16,126 nucleotides of DNA from CAZTGZ01 sp044339595 (GTDB taxonomy: Bacteria; Bacteroidota; Bacteroidia; NS11-12g; UBA9320), in NCBI GenBank assembly GCA_044339595.1, contig JBIIVF010000046.1, positions 1 through 16,126 of the forward strand, in the 5' to 3' direction. The position numbers were made by a program, and so were the translations under genes. Under the pieces are notes generated by a model. It saw only the letters and a list, made by a program, of their open reading frames with translations, was not told where the DNA came from and searched no databases. Shown in pieces: positions 1 through 7,523 of the stretch (the stretch's first letter is position 1; every line of letters starts with the position of its first letter).

Positions 1-350
1 CTTTTTTTGCTTGATCAAAAAAAGTAATCAAAAAAAATCAAGGCTTCATTTCTCTTTTCTATCCGCTACGGCCATGTCAGCGAATGCCACGATGGGATCC
101 ACTTCTTATATTTATTGGGGTTACCTTAGTTCGGTTGTCATTCGATATTAAGAAAAGTAAAAGAAGTCCGGTCGGCGTTCGCCCATCGCTTTCTTATCTG
201 CTCAATGGGATAATCTGCTTTCACGCCTCCATAACCTAGCGGATCACGAAAAGACAAATAAGGCCATTTCCCACCCGCAGGCCCGTTGCTACAATGATTC
301 ATGGGTGTACTTCTGTAACAGAAAAATTCAATGAATAATCGAGGTTATTG
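1..350. repeat. Gene-poor left edge, possible dispersed intergenic repeat
   Basis: No convincing gene lies before base 427. The first 45 bases are long T and A runs around a 6-base inverted repeat, CTTGAT at 10-15 and ATCAAG at 37-42. Both strands then carry short open frames: plus-strand bases 2-151, with an internal ATG at 74, and minus-strand bases 302-138. The A/T-run motif with CTTGAT/ATCAAG ends resembles a sequence I remember seeing many times between genes in Bacteroidota chromosomes, so a dispersed repeat is the best guess. That is memory and inference; no second copy is visible in this window. The right boundary is arbitrary. Confidence 0.35.
138..302 (-). other. Short open frame, 54 codons, doubtful coding
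   Basis: ATG at 302-300 opens a 54-residue frame ending in TGA at 140-138. The peptide has a Gly/Pro/aromatic-rich first half (GPAGGKWPYLSFRDPLGYGG) and a charged second half with IRKRWANADR. The composition is less random than most shadow frames. I recognise no family, there is no signal peptide, and no clear promoter lies upstream. It lies inside the repeat-like left edge, so it may be part of a repeated element and not a gene. Confidence 0.15.
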
Positions 351-394
351 CACCCGGCGAACCTTTAGGTATAAAAACGGATAATCATTTGGAT

Positions 395-402
395 TAAATT
401 TG
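395..402 (+). promoter_or_regulatory. Bacteroidota-type -7 element for icmF
   Basis: TAAATTTG is an exact match to TAnnTTTG, the -7 box used by the Bacteroidota primary sigma factor. No good TTG/TTTG -33 box sits 19-21 bases upstream. A start site near base 409 would leave only about 17 bases before the ATG at 427. The box overlaps the alternative TTG codon at 400, which argues against that start. Confidence 0.5.
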
Positions 403-426
403 CCTCGCTATTTTTATATTGCAACC

Positions 427-3400
427 ATGACCCAGGAAACTACAGCCTATAAACCGGTAAATAAAGTCAGAATAGTTACAGCAGCAGCGCTTTTTGATGG
501 CCACGATGCAGCCATCAACATCATGCGGCGACTCATCCAAGCCACAGGGTGTGAGGTCATCCACCTCGGGCACGATCGCAGTGCCGAAGAAGTTGTCAAT
601 ACAGCCATACAGGAGGATGCCAATGCCATAGCCTTAACCAGTTATCAGGGGGGGCACAATGAATATTTCAAATACATGTTTGACTTACTGAAGGAAAAAG
701 GGGCTTCGCATATCAAAATATTTGGCGGCGGCGGCGGAACGATTCTCCCCGAAGAAATTGATGATTTACAACAATATGGCATCACCCGCATTTATCATCC
801 GGATGATGGTCGCTCCATGGGCCTGCAAGGCATGATCAATGATTTGGTGCGGCAATCCGATTTTCCTTTAGGATTGCACTTAAATGGATCGTTGACCCAT
901 GTAGACAAAAAGAACAAAACTTCCATAGCACGCCTGATTTCGGCAGCTGAAAATTTCCCCGAAGAAAACAAACTCCAGCTTGACACCATCCGTCAGAAGG
1001 CCAAAGAACTGAGCACACCCGTATTGGGAATCACAGGTACCGGAGGCGCAGGAAAAAGCAGTTTGGTGGACGAATTGGTGAGAAGATTTTTACTGGATTT
1101 TCCGGATAAGCACATGGCCATCATTTCGGTCGATCCTTCTAAACGCAAAACCGGAGGCGCCCTCTTGGGAGACCGTATCCGCATGAACGCCATACGGAAT
1201 GATCGGGTGTATATGCGTTCGCTGGCAACCCGTCAAGCCAATTTGGCGCTGAGCAAACACATCGACGATGCCTTAAGCATCCTCAAATTGGCCGGATATG
1301 ACTTGATTATTTTGGAAACATCCGGAATTGGGCAAAGTGATACCGAAATTGCTGATCACAGTTCAGCCAGTTTGTATGTGATGACCCCGGAATACGGCGC
1401 TGCCAGTCAACTTGAGAAAATCGATATGCTCGACTTTGCCGATGTGATTGCCATCAATAAATTCGACAAAAGAGGTGCGATGGATGCCTTGCGTGACGTA
1501 AAGAAACAATACAGAAGAAACCACAATGCGTTCGATCTGGAGGATGCAGAGCTGCCGGTTTACGGCACCATTGCTTCCCAATTTAATGATCCCGGCACCA
1601 ACTCGCTCTATAAAAAACTGATTACCACCATCATCCAAAAAACGAACGTGGATTGGCATTCCGATTTTGTGGCCGGAGAAACCATGAGTGAGAAAATTTA
1701 CATCATTCCCCCTTCGAAAGTTCGTTACTTATCCGAAATCAGCGAAAACAACCGCAAGTATGATCTTTGGGCAGAGAAGCAAAGTCGCATCGCCTCTAAG
1801 CTCTTCGGTTTGAAAAAAGCCATGGATACGATTGCCGAGTCGGGTGGAGATTCCACATTGACGGATGGCTTAAAAACGCATTACGATCAGTTGTTGCTCG
1901 AATTAGATCCGCGAAATTTGAAACAATTAGAGCATTGGTCAGACAAGAGACAAACCTATAAAAACGAAATTTACTCCTTTCAGGTGCGCGATAAGGTTTT
2001 AAATATTAAAACCCACGACGAATCCTTGTCACACCTGATGATTCCGAAGGTGGTTACCCCATCCTATGAATCTTGGGGAGATATATTAAGGTGGATATTG
2101 CAGGAAAACGTGCCCGGAGAATTTCCTTTTACCGCAGGGATTTACCCTTTCAAGAGAGAAGGCGAAGATCCGACCCGCATGTTTGCAGGAGAAGGTGGAC
2201 CGGAAAGAACCAACCGTCGTTTTCATTATGTAAGCTTGGGCATGCCGGCCAAGCGTTTGAGCACTGCCTTTGATTCGGTGACCTTATATGGGAATGACCC
2301 GGATCATCGACCTGATATTTTTGGTAAAATCGGTAATTCGGGCGTATCAGTCTGCTGCTTGGATGATGCCAAAAAGTTGTACAGCGGTTTTGATCTTTCC
2401 GATCCTAAAACATCTGTTTCGATGACCATCAATGGTCCCGCTCCAATGGTGTTGGCTTTCTTTATGAATGCTGCCATCGATCAGCAATGTGAAAAGTACC
2501 TATTGTCCCATGGTTTAAAAGATCGTGTCGAAGCCAAGTTAAAAGAACGCTATGAAGATCGTGGAATCACCCGTCCGAAATATTATGGACCGCTTCCGGA
2601 AGGCAATGATGGCTTAGGATTATTATTGCTCGGCATCACCGGGGCAGATGTGCTTCCTGCCGAGGTATATGAAAATATAAAAATGGATACCCTTTCTAAA
2701 GTAAGGGGAACTGTTCAAGCGGATATTTTAAAGGAAGATCAGGCTCAGAATACTTGTATTTTTAGTACAGAATTTGCGTTGAGATTGATGGGGGATGTGC
2801 AGGAGTATTTCATCTCGAACAATGTCAGAAACTTCTACTCGGTTTCCATCAGTGGATATCATATCGCTGAAGCAGGTGCCAATCCGATTTCGCAGCTGGC
2901 CTTTACCCTGGCCAATGGATTCACTTTTGTTGAATACTATTTGAGCAGGGGCATGGACATCAATAAGTTTGGTCCGAATTTGTCCTTTTTCTTTTCAAAC
3001 GGAATCGATCCTGAATATGCTGTGATCGGAAGGGTATCACGACGCATCTGGGCCAAAGCCATGAAAGAAAAGTACGGGGCAGATGACCGCACCCAAATGC
3101 TGAAATATCATATTCAGACTTCCGGAAGGTCATTGCACGCGCAGGAGATCGATTTTAATGATATCCGCACCACCTTGCAAGCGTTGTATGCCATTTATGA
3201 CAATTGTAACAGCCTTCATACCAACGCGTATGATGAAGCCATCACCACACCCACTGAAGAATCTGTAAGAAGAGCCATGGCTATTCAGTTGATTATCAAC
3301 AGGGAATTGGGCCTGGCGAAAAATGAAAATCCATTACAAGGATCTTTTATCATTGAAGAATTGACCGATTTGGTGGAAGAAGCCGTATTGGCTGAATTTG

Positions 3401-3804
3401 ATCGGATAACCGAAAGGGGAGGTGTGCTCGGTGCCATGGAAACTATGTATCAGCGCGGTAAAATTCAGGAGGAAAGTCTCTATTACGAAACCTTAAAACA
3501 CACCGGAGAATATCCTTTGATCGGGGTCAATACTTTTTTGAGTTCTAAAGGATCACCTACCATCTTGCCAAAAGAAGTGATAAGGGCCACAGAGGAGGAA
3601 AAAGAGCAGCAAATCAGCACCTTACAGCAGTTGCATAAAGCATTTGAAGCCGAAGCAAAACCGGTCATCAAGAAAGTACAGGCCTCTTCACTGCATAACG
3701 AGAATGTTTTTGCGGCATTAATGGAAGCGGTGAAGTATTGTTCTTTGGGTCAGCTTACCGATGCCATGTTTGAAGTCGGCGGGCAGTACCGCAGGAATAT
3801 GTAG
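427..3804 (+). CDS. icmF: Fused isobutyryl-CoA mutase (IcmF)
   Basis: AdoCbl-dependent mutase, 1125 residues, that interconverts isobutyryl-CoA and n-butyryl-CoA in the cytosol; its built-in GTPase is known in the family to gate cofactor loading. Three parts are visible. An N-terminal B12-binding domain (about residues 13-140) has D24-x-H26, the His being the lower cobalt ligand. A MeaI/ArgK-like GTPase follows, with P-loop GTGGAGKS at 204-211 and NKFD at 344-347. The C-terminal mutase barrel has SISGYH with catalytic His at 812. Gln774 in AQNTC stands where methylmalonyl-CoA mutase has Arg in VRNTY, which binds the substrate carboxylate, so methylmalonyl-CoA is an unlikely substrate. I chose ATG 427 over TTG 400 because the -7 box overlaps the TTG. 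No acyl-CoA gene is adjacent. The stop is one base from the convergent amidase stop. Confidence 0.95.
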   Translation: MTQETTAYKPVNKVRIVTAAALFDGHDAAINIMRRLIQATGCEVIHLGHDRSAEEVVNTAIQEDANAIALTSYQGGHNEYFKYMFDLLKEKGASHIKIFGGGGGTILPEEIDDLQQYGITRIYHPDDGRSMGLQGMINDLVRQSDFPLGLHLNGSLTHVDKKNKTSIARLISAAENFPEENKLQLDTIRQKAKELSTPVLGITGTGGAGKSSLVDELVRRFLLDFPDKHMAIISVDPSKRKTGGALLGDRIRMNAIRNDRVYMRSLATRQANLALSKHIDDALSILKLAGYDLIILETSGIGQSDTEIADHSSASLYVMTPEYGAASQLEKIDMLDFADVIAINKFDKRGAMDALRDVKKQYRRNHNAFDLEDAELPVYGTIASQFNDPGTNSLYKKLITTIIQKTNVDWHSDFVAGETMSEKIYIIPPSKVRYLSEISENNRKYDLWAEKQSRIASKLFGLKKAMDTIAESGGDSTLTDGLKTHYDQLLLELDPRNLKQLEHWSDKRQTYKNEIYSFQVRDKVLNIKTHDESLSHLMIPKVVTPSYESWGDILRWILQENVPGEFPFTAGIYPFKREGEDPTRMFAGEGGPERTNRRFHYVSLGMPAKRLSTAFDSVTLYGNDPDHRPDIFGKIGNSGVSVCCLDDAKKLYSGFDLSDPKTSVSMTINGPAPMVLAFFMNAAIDQQCEKYLLSHGLKDRVEAKLKERYEDRGITRPKYYGPLPEGNDGLGLLLLGITGADVLPAEVYENIKMDTLSKVRGTVQADILKEDQAQNTCIFSTEFALRLMGDVQEYFISNNVRNFYSVSISGYHIAEAGANPISQLAFTLANGFTFVEYYLSRGMDINKFGPNLSFFFSNGIDPEYAVIGRVSRRIWAKAMKEKYGADDRTQMLKYHIQTSGRSLHAQEIDFNDIRTTLQALYAIYDNCNSLHTNAYDEAITTPTEESVRRAMAIQLIINRELGLAKNENPLQGSFIIEELTDLVEEAVLAEFDRITERGGVLGAMETMYQRGKIQEESLYYETLKHTGEYPLIGVNTFLSSKGSPTILPKEVIRATEEEKEQQISTLQQLHKAFEAEAKPVIKKVQASSLHNENVFAALMEAVKYCSLGQLTDAMFEVGGQYRRNM

Positions 3805-3805
3805 T

Positions 3806-4972
3806 TTAAGGAGTGCCCATCAAGCCTTCGGCAAACCAATTGGCCAAGGCTTGTCGGTTATTGTTGATTATCAATCTTTTCTGGTCGAAATCATTGGTGA
3901 TATTGCCCAGTTCGATATACACCAATGGGGTGAGTACTTCCCGAACGGAGTATAAATTTCGCGCTGTTACCACACCATTATATTCCCTGTTTTTTTGATG
4001 TTCTGAATATTTTTTCTTCACGGTTTGAAGCATATTTTCTGCCAGCATTTCGCTTTTGGAACTTCCGGGGTAATGGTAGAAAAACAGATCAATCTTTTTG
4101 GCTTCCATGCGTGAATCCACATGAATTTCAATGGTTCGTTGGGTTAGGCCTTTTTTCTTGTTTTCGTGATAAAGATTGTTGATGATGTCGGTGCGTTGTT
4201 TGAGTCTTGCTTTTTGATTTAATGGGATGGGTTGCTCGGGATAACACACTTCATCTTCATCCAGGGGCAGGCTTTCTTCGTCCCGGATGCCATCATTGGG
4301 GTCACGGGTAATCAGATAAACAACCGCACCATGGGCGATGAGATTTCGAGCCAATCGCAAGGTGACATCATAGGCGTATTCGTCTTCACTGATTTGATGA
4401 TCTCCTAATTTCCCCAATGCCCCGGGGTCCGGTCCGCCATGTCCACTGACCAGATAATAAACATGATCAAACAGGCGATTGTCTTCTATGGTCACATCTT
4501 CATATTTTTTACCAAATATCGGGAAGTTGAGAGTATAGGGTTTGAATTTCTCTACCGTGCCCGGTAAAGGGTTGTAAAAGAGATGCATGGGGACCCACAG
4601 GATTTTATCTTTTTCGAAGGTCTGTTTTTTGAGACCTGATTTTTCCATTTCTATATTGTAATCCCGGATGTCTTCAGCGGTGCTATAGTCTGATATACTC
4701 AGGCTGGTGCGGATGCTTTTACCGTTGTATTTACAAATCTGGACGGGCATTTTGTATGATTTTCCGCTTTGCAGATAGTCATTTCGTTCGAGATGATTGA
4801 GTCTAAGAAAGGAGTCGAGGTTTTGACTGTTCAAGAGTTTATAGCGCCCCAAAAGAATGGAGATGCCATCACCGGAACGAACCTCTGCTTTTAATATTTC
4901 TTGTGCACGGATATTGCAAATTGCAGTAAAGATGAAAAGGAATGTGATTAAAAAAGTCTTATTGCCAGCCAT
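3806..4972 (-). CDS. Secreted N-acetylmuramoyl-L-alanine amidase with LysM-like N terminus
   Basis: Predicted zinc amidase of the Amidase_3 family that cuts the bond between N-acetylmuramic acid and the stem peptide of peptidoglycan. The 388-residue protein starts with a signal peptide ending at A-Q (residues 23-24). Residues about 29-77 resemble a LysM fold, and the catalytic domain runs from about 170 to the end. Likely zinc ligands are His178 in SGHGGPDPG, Glu198 and His284 in IHVDSR. Glu354 in YIELGNITN is the likely catalytic acid. A frame open from 5038 exists, but ATG 4972 puts the signal peptide at the true N terminus and overlaps the pcm gene by only 14 bases, so I chose it. It is probably co-transcribed with pcm. 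An insert near residues 225-255 (acidic, DEESLPLDEDE) looks longer than in compact amidases. Confidence 0.88.
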   Translation of the reverse strand: MAGNKTFLITFLFIFTAICNIRAQEILKAEVRSGDGISILLGRYKLLNSQNLDSFLRLNHLERNDYLQSGKSYKMPVQICKYNGKSIRTSLSISDYSTAEDIRDYNIEMEKSGLKKQTFEKDKILWVPMHLFYNPLPGTVEKFKPYTLNFPIFGKKYEDVTIEDNRLFDHVYYLVSGHGGPDPGALGKLGDHQISEDEYAYDVTLRLARNLIAHGAVVYLITRDPNDGIRDEESLPLDEDEVCYPEQPIPLNQKARLKQRTDIINNLYHENKKKGLTQRTIEIHVDSRMEAKKIDLFFYHYPGSSKSEMLAENMLQTVKKKYSEHQKNREYNGVVTARNLYSVREVLTPLVYIELGNITNDFDQKRLIINNNRQALANWFAEGLMGTP

Positions 4973-5642
4973 GTTTTCCGAGTAAAGGCACAAATTTAAA
5001 TTGTCCTTTTTCCCGTCGTTCGTATTGATTATCAACACCCCGTGTAATGACTACCATGGTTTGGATATTGAGCGTACCCACCGGCATGACCAGTTTGCCG
5101 CCTATTTTGAGTTGTTCTTTCAGCGTTTCTGCCAGAGGAGGGGCGCCTGCTGTTACAATGATTCCGTCGAAGGGTGCATGTTTCTTTAGCCCGGCGGAGC
5201 CATCGCCCCAGAATGTATGAATATTCAACTTGAGTTCACGAAATATTTCGGAAGCTTTCCGATACAAGGCTTCATGTCGTTCGATGGTAAAAACTTCAGC
5301 ACCAAGGCTTTGCAGGATGGCTGCCTGATAGCCGCTGCCGGTGCCAATTTCCAGCACTTTCATGCCTTTAAAGGGATCCAACAGCTCGGTCATATAGGCA
5401 ACGGTGTAGGGTTGAGAGATGGTTTGACCTTCGTCGATGGGGTAAGCCTGATCGTCATAGGCCTTATCTTCCAGTGATGGAAGAAAAAACAAATGTCTTG
5501 GGACTTGGGCAATGGCCTCCAGTACCTTTTCGTTGCGGATGCCTTTTTCTTGTAAATCCGCTGCCAGTCGCCTTCTTCGGCCTTGATATTTGTATGAGTC
5601 TTTCAGGATGTGTAGTCTTTTAAGTACGTATATAGATAACAA
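4959..5642 (-). CDS. pcm: Protein-L-isoaspartate O-methyltransferase
   Basis: SAM-dependent methyltransferase that repairs damaged aspartyl/asparaginyl residues by methylating L-isoaspartate; cytosolic. TISQPYTVAYM at residues 74-84 and motif I, VLEIGTGSGYQ at 96-106, are characteristic, as are the later D-G-I-I-V-T-A-G-A-P block and the C-terminal GKHGW. The core matches the usual family length of about 210 residues. The start is unclear: no ATG is in frame near the conserved beginning (KDSYKYQG). TTG at 5642 gives 227 residues with a 14-residue extension, and a CTG near 5606 would trim most of it. The gene is first in a minus-strand pair with the amidase, and divergent from the Gfo/Idh/MocA gene 46 bases away. 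Confidence 0.9.
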   Translation of the reverse strand: MLSIYVLKRLHILKDSYKYQGRRRRLAADLQEKGIRNEKVLEAIAQVPRHLFFLPSLEDKAYDDQAYPIDEGQTISQPYTVAYMTELLDPFKGMKVLEIGTGSGYQAAILQSLGAEVFTIERHEALYRKASEIFRELKLNIHTFWGDGSAGLKKHAPFDGIIVTAGAPPLAETLKEQLKIGGKLVMPVGTLNIQTMVVITRGVDNQYERREKGQFKFVPLLGKHGWQ

Positions 5643-5688
5643 TATTTCATCTTCAATCCGAATTGAACGTATTTCGCATCAAAGCTTC

Positions 5689-6633
5689 ATGCAAAGGAAT
5701 TCAAAAACCCTGAAAATCGGAATACTCGGCCGAAGTAATCTTCCGCACGAGATTGTTCAGCGCATGGAGAAGCGCGGAATGCTCAAAATTACGGGCATTC
5801 ATGGTACAAAAAATCCGGAGGTCTATCGAAAGATAGCTGATTTTGATGATTTTCTGATAGAACCGGAAGCCGTATTTATTTCTGATTTGTCATGGAGTGA
5901 CTTTGCAACCGTGGCCGGATTGGTCAAACACTCGAAACATGTTTATCTCGAAAATCCTTGTTTGTTCTCGAATGGAGAAATCAGGAAAGTCGAATTATTG
6001 GCCGCCGAAGCAGGAGTCGTGGTTCAATTGGGGCTGAAACATCGGTATCAAAGCACGTATAGGGTAATCAGAGATTTTGATCTGAAACCGAGAATCATTG
6101 AGTGCAACCGATTCTTAAAATTCAGTGAAAATACAACCTCCATATCCGTGATCAGTGATCTGATGATGCATGATATTGATGTGGTACTGACTTTGGCCGG
6201 TTCTCCGGTTAAAAGCATCAACGCCACGGGTGTAGGCGTTTTATACGATGATCCGGACGTAGTCAATGCCCGCATTGAATTCTATAATGGCTGTATCGCC
6301 AACTTGGCTGCAAGTAAGATTTCCGGTAAAAACGTTCATAAAACCAGATTCTTTCAGAATAATTCATATTACGCAGTAAACTTTCTAGATCAATCGGTCT
6401 CCATGTTAAAAAACGGCTCTGACAATGAGGAGTTCGTTTTAAATGGAACAGAGACCCAAAAACCTGCTCAAAATGCCGATTCTTGCGATATCTTTGCCGT
6501 GGAATTGGAAACTTTCTATCGTTGTATCATTGATAAAACTTCTCCCGAAGCCAGTGTAGCAGACTTTCTGAACACCAAAATTGTGGCAGACCGCATCATT
6601 GATCAGCTTGAAAGGAATTTTAAGCGTAAATGA
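5689..6633 (+). CDS. Gfo/Idh/MocA-family protein with degenerate active site
   Basis: The 314-residue protein has the layout of NAD(P)-dependent Gfo/Idh/MocA oxidoreductases: an N-terminal Rossmann domain (about 1-120), then an alpha/beta domain with DLMMHDIDVVL at 158-168, whose His161 fits the conserved catalytic-domain His. The C-terminal half, for example INATGVGVLYDDPDVVNARI, looks like the Bacteroidota branch of the family. The N-terminal signatures are eroded. The nucleotide loop reads GILGRSNLPHE (11-21) and lacks GxGxxG. The usual EKP motif is ENP (88-90), so the catalytic Lys is Asn89. It may be a pseudo-enzyme or regulator; substrate is unknown. ATG 5689 is preferred, since earlier in-frame starts would run into pcm. 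Its TGA overlaps the next gene as ATGA, so the two are probably coupled. Confidence 0.82.
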   Translation: MQRNSKTLKIGILGRSNLPHEIVQRMEKRGMLKITGIHGTKNPEVYRKIADFDDFLIEPEAVFISDLSWSDFATVAGLVKHSKHVYLENPCLFSNGEIRKVELLAAEAGVVVQLGLKHRYQSTYRVIRDFDLKPRIIECNRFLKFSENTTSISVISDLMMHDIDVVLTLAGSPVKSINATGVGVLYDDPDVVNARIEFYNGCIANLAASKISGKNVHKTRFFQNNSYYAVNFLDQSVSMLKNGSDNEEFVLNGTETQKPAQNADSCDIFAVELETFYRCIIDKTSPEASVADFLNTKIVADRIIDQLERNFKRK

Positions 6634-7523
6634 GTAAATTCAAAAAGAGTATTTTTTTGTTCCTTTCTTTGTCCATAGCGTGCCTCTTCTCGGGGTGCGA
6701 TTCTTTTGATAAAGGAGAACCGATTCCGGCGTATATTCATATTCCCGGTTTTACATTTACAACGAAATCAGATGGCACGCAAGGGAGTGACGCCCAACAA
6801 ATTACCGATGCCTGGGTATATGCCGATAAACAATTGGTCGGTGTTTTTGAAGTTCCGGTGACCATTCCGGTTTTGAAATCGGGAAACACAGAAATCACCA
6901 TCTTTGCCGGTATCAAAAAGAATGGCCTTGTTTCGAGCCGGGTGACCTACCCGTTTTTTACGGGTTTTACTCAACAAACGTTGCTCACTCCGGAAGAAAT
7001 TGACACCATCAAACCATCCGTGACCTATAAAGAGGGAGTACAATTCGCCTGGATAGAAGATTTTGAAGATCTATCGGTAAGCCTCCAAAAAACCGGAAAC
7101 CGCGCTACGATCGATTCTATCGCAGTTACATCTGATCCCTTGGAGGTTTTTCAATACAATGGACTCAGCAATCGTTTCTCTGGTAAAGTAGCCTTTCAAA
7201 CTGCCGGGATATTTGAACATGCCGGGATCAGTTCTTATCGGATTCCTAAGCAAACGGATGTATACCTCGAAGTGAATTACAAAAGTGATGTGAATGTTCA
7301 GTTCGGTTTTTTAGCGGAAGGTGTTTTTACCTCCAAAGTTCCGGTGGTATTGGGTTTCCCGACCAACAATGGTTGGAATAAACTCTATATAGGATTAACC
7401 GAAGATTGGAATGTGATGGACTATGCGGATGCCAGAATGCGCATTTATATGGAAGCCATTAATAATAATGTTTCCGCAAAACCGGTGATTTTGATGGATA
7501 ATTTAAAACTGGTACATTTTTGA
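6630..7523 (+). CDS. Predicted lipoprotein of unknown function in glycan operon
   Basis: 297-residue protein with a basic start, a hydrophobic stretch and an FSGC lipobox (Cys23), so it is probably a lipidated periplasmic or outer-membrane protein. The mature part is rich in beta-type segments. An early part (about 35-110) alternates short strands (AYIHIPGFTFTT, VTIPVLKSGNTEITIFAG), and a C-terminal part (about 130-297) ends in ILMDNLKLVHF, which resembles carbohydrate-binding jelly-roll modules in outline only. I do not recognise a named family. It overlaps the genes on both sides by 4 and 4 bases (ATGA in front, TTGA behind), so all three are probably one operon. Its position next to a sugar-phosphate transferase hints at an envelope glycan role, which is inference. 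Confidence 0.75.
   Translation: MSKFKKSIFLFLSLSIACLFSGCDSFDKGEPIPAYIHIPGFTFTTKSDGTQGSDAQQITDAWVYADKQLVGVFEVPVTIPVLKSGNTEITIFAGIKKNGLVSSRVTYPFFTGFTQQTLLTPEEIDTIKPSVTYKEGVQFAWIEDFEDLSVSLQKTGNRATIDSIAVTSDPLEVFQYNGLSNRFSGKVAFQTAGIFEHAGISSYRIPKQTDVYLEVNYKSDVNVQFGFLAEGVFTSKVPVVLGFPTNNGWNKLYIGLTEDWNVMDYADARMRIYMEAINNNVSAKPVILMDNLKLVHF

Noticed and set aside
400..426. TTG start adding nine residues to icmF
   Set aside because: The TTG lies within the TAAATTTG -7 box, so it would not be in the transcript; ATG 427 fits the homologous start.
724..738. GGC repeat run in icmF
   Set aside because: It encodes the normal glycine-rich loop of the B12-binding domain, not an independent repeat.
4973..5038. 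Longer amidase start at 5038
   Set aside because: It would place 22 polar residues before the signal peptide and overlap pcm by 80 bases; ATG 4972 is a better fit.
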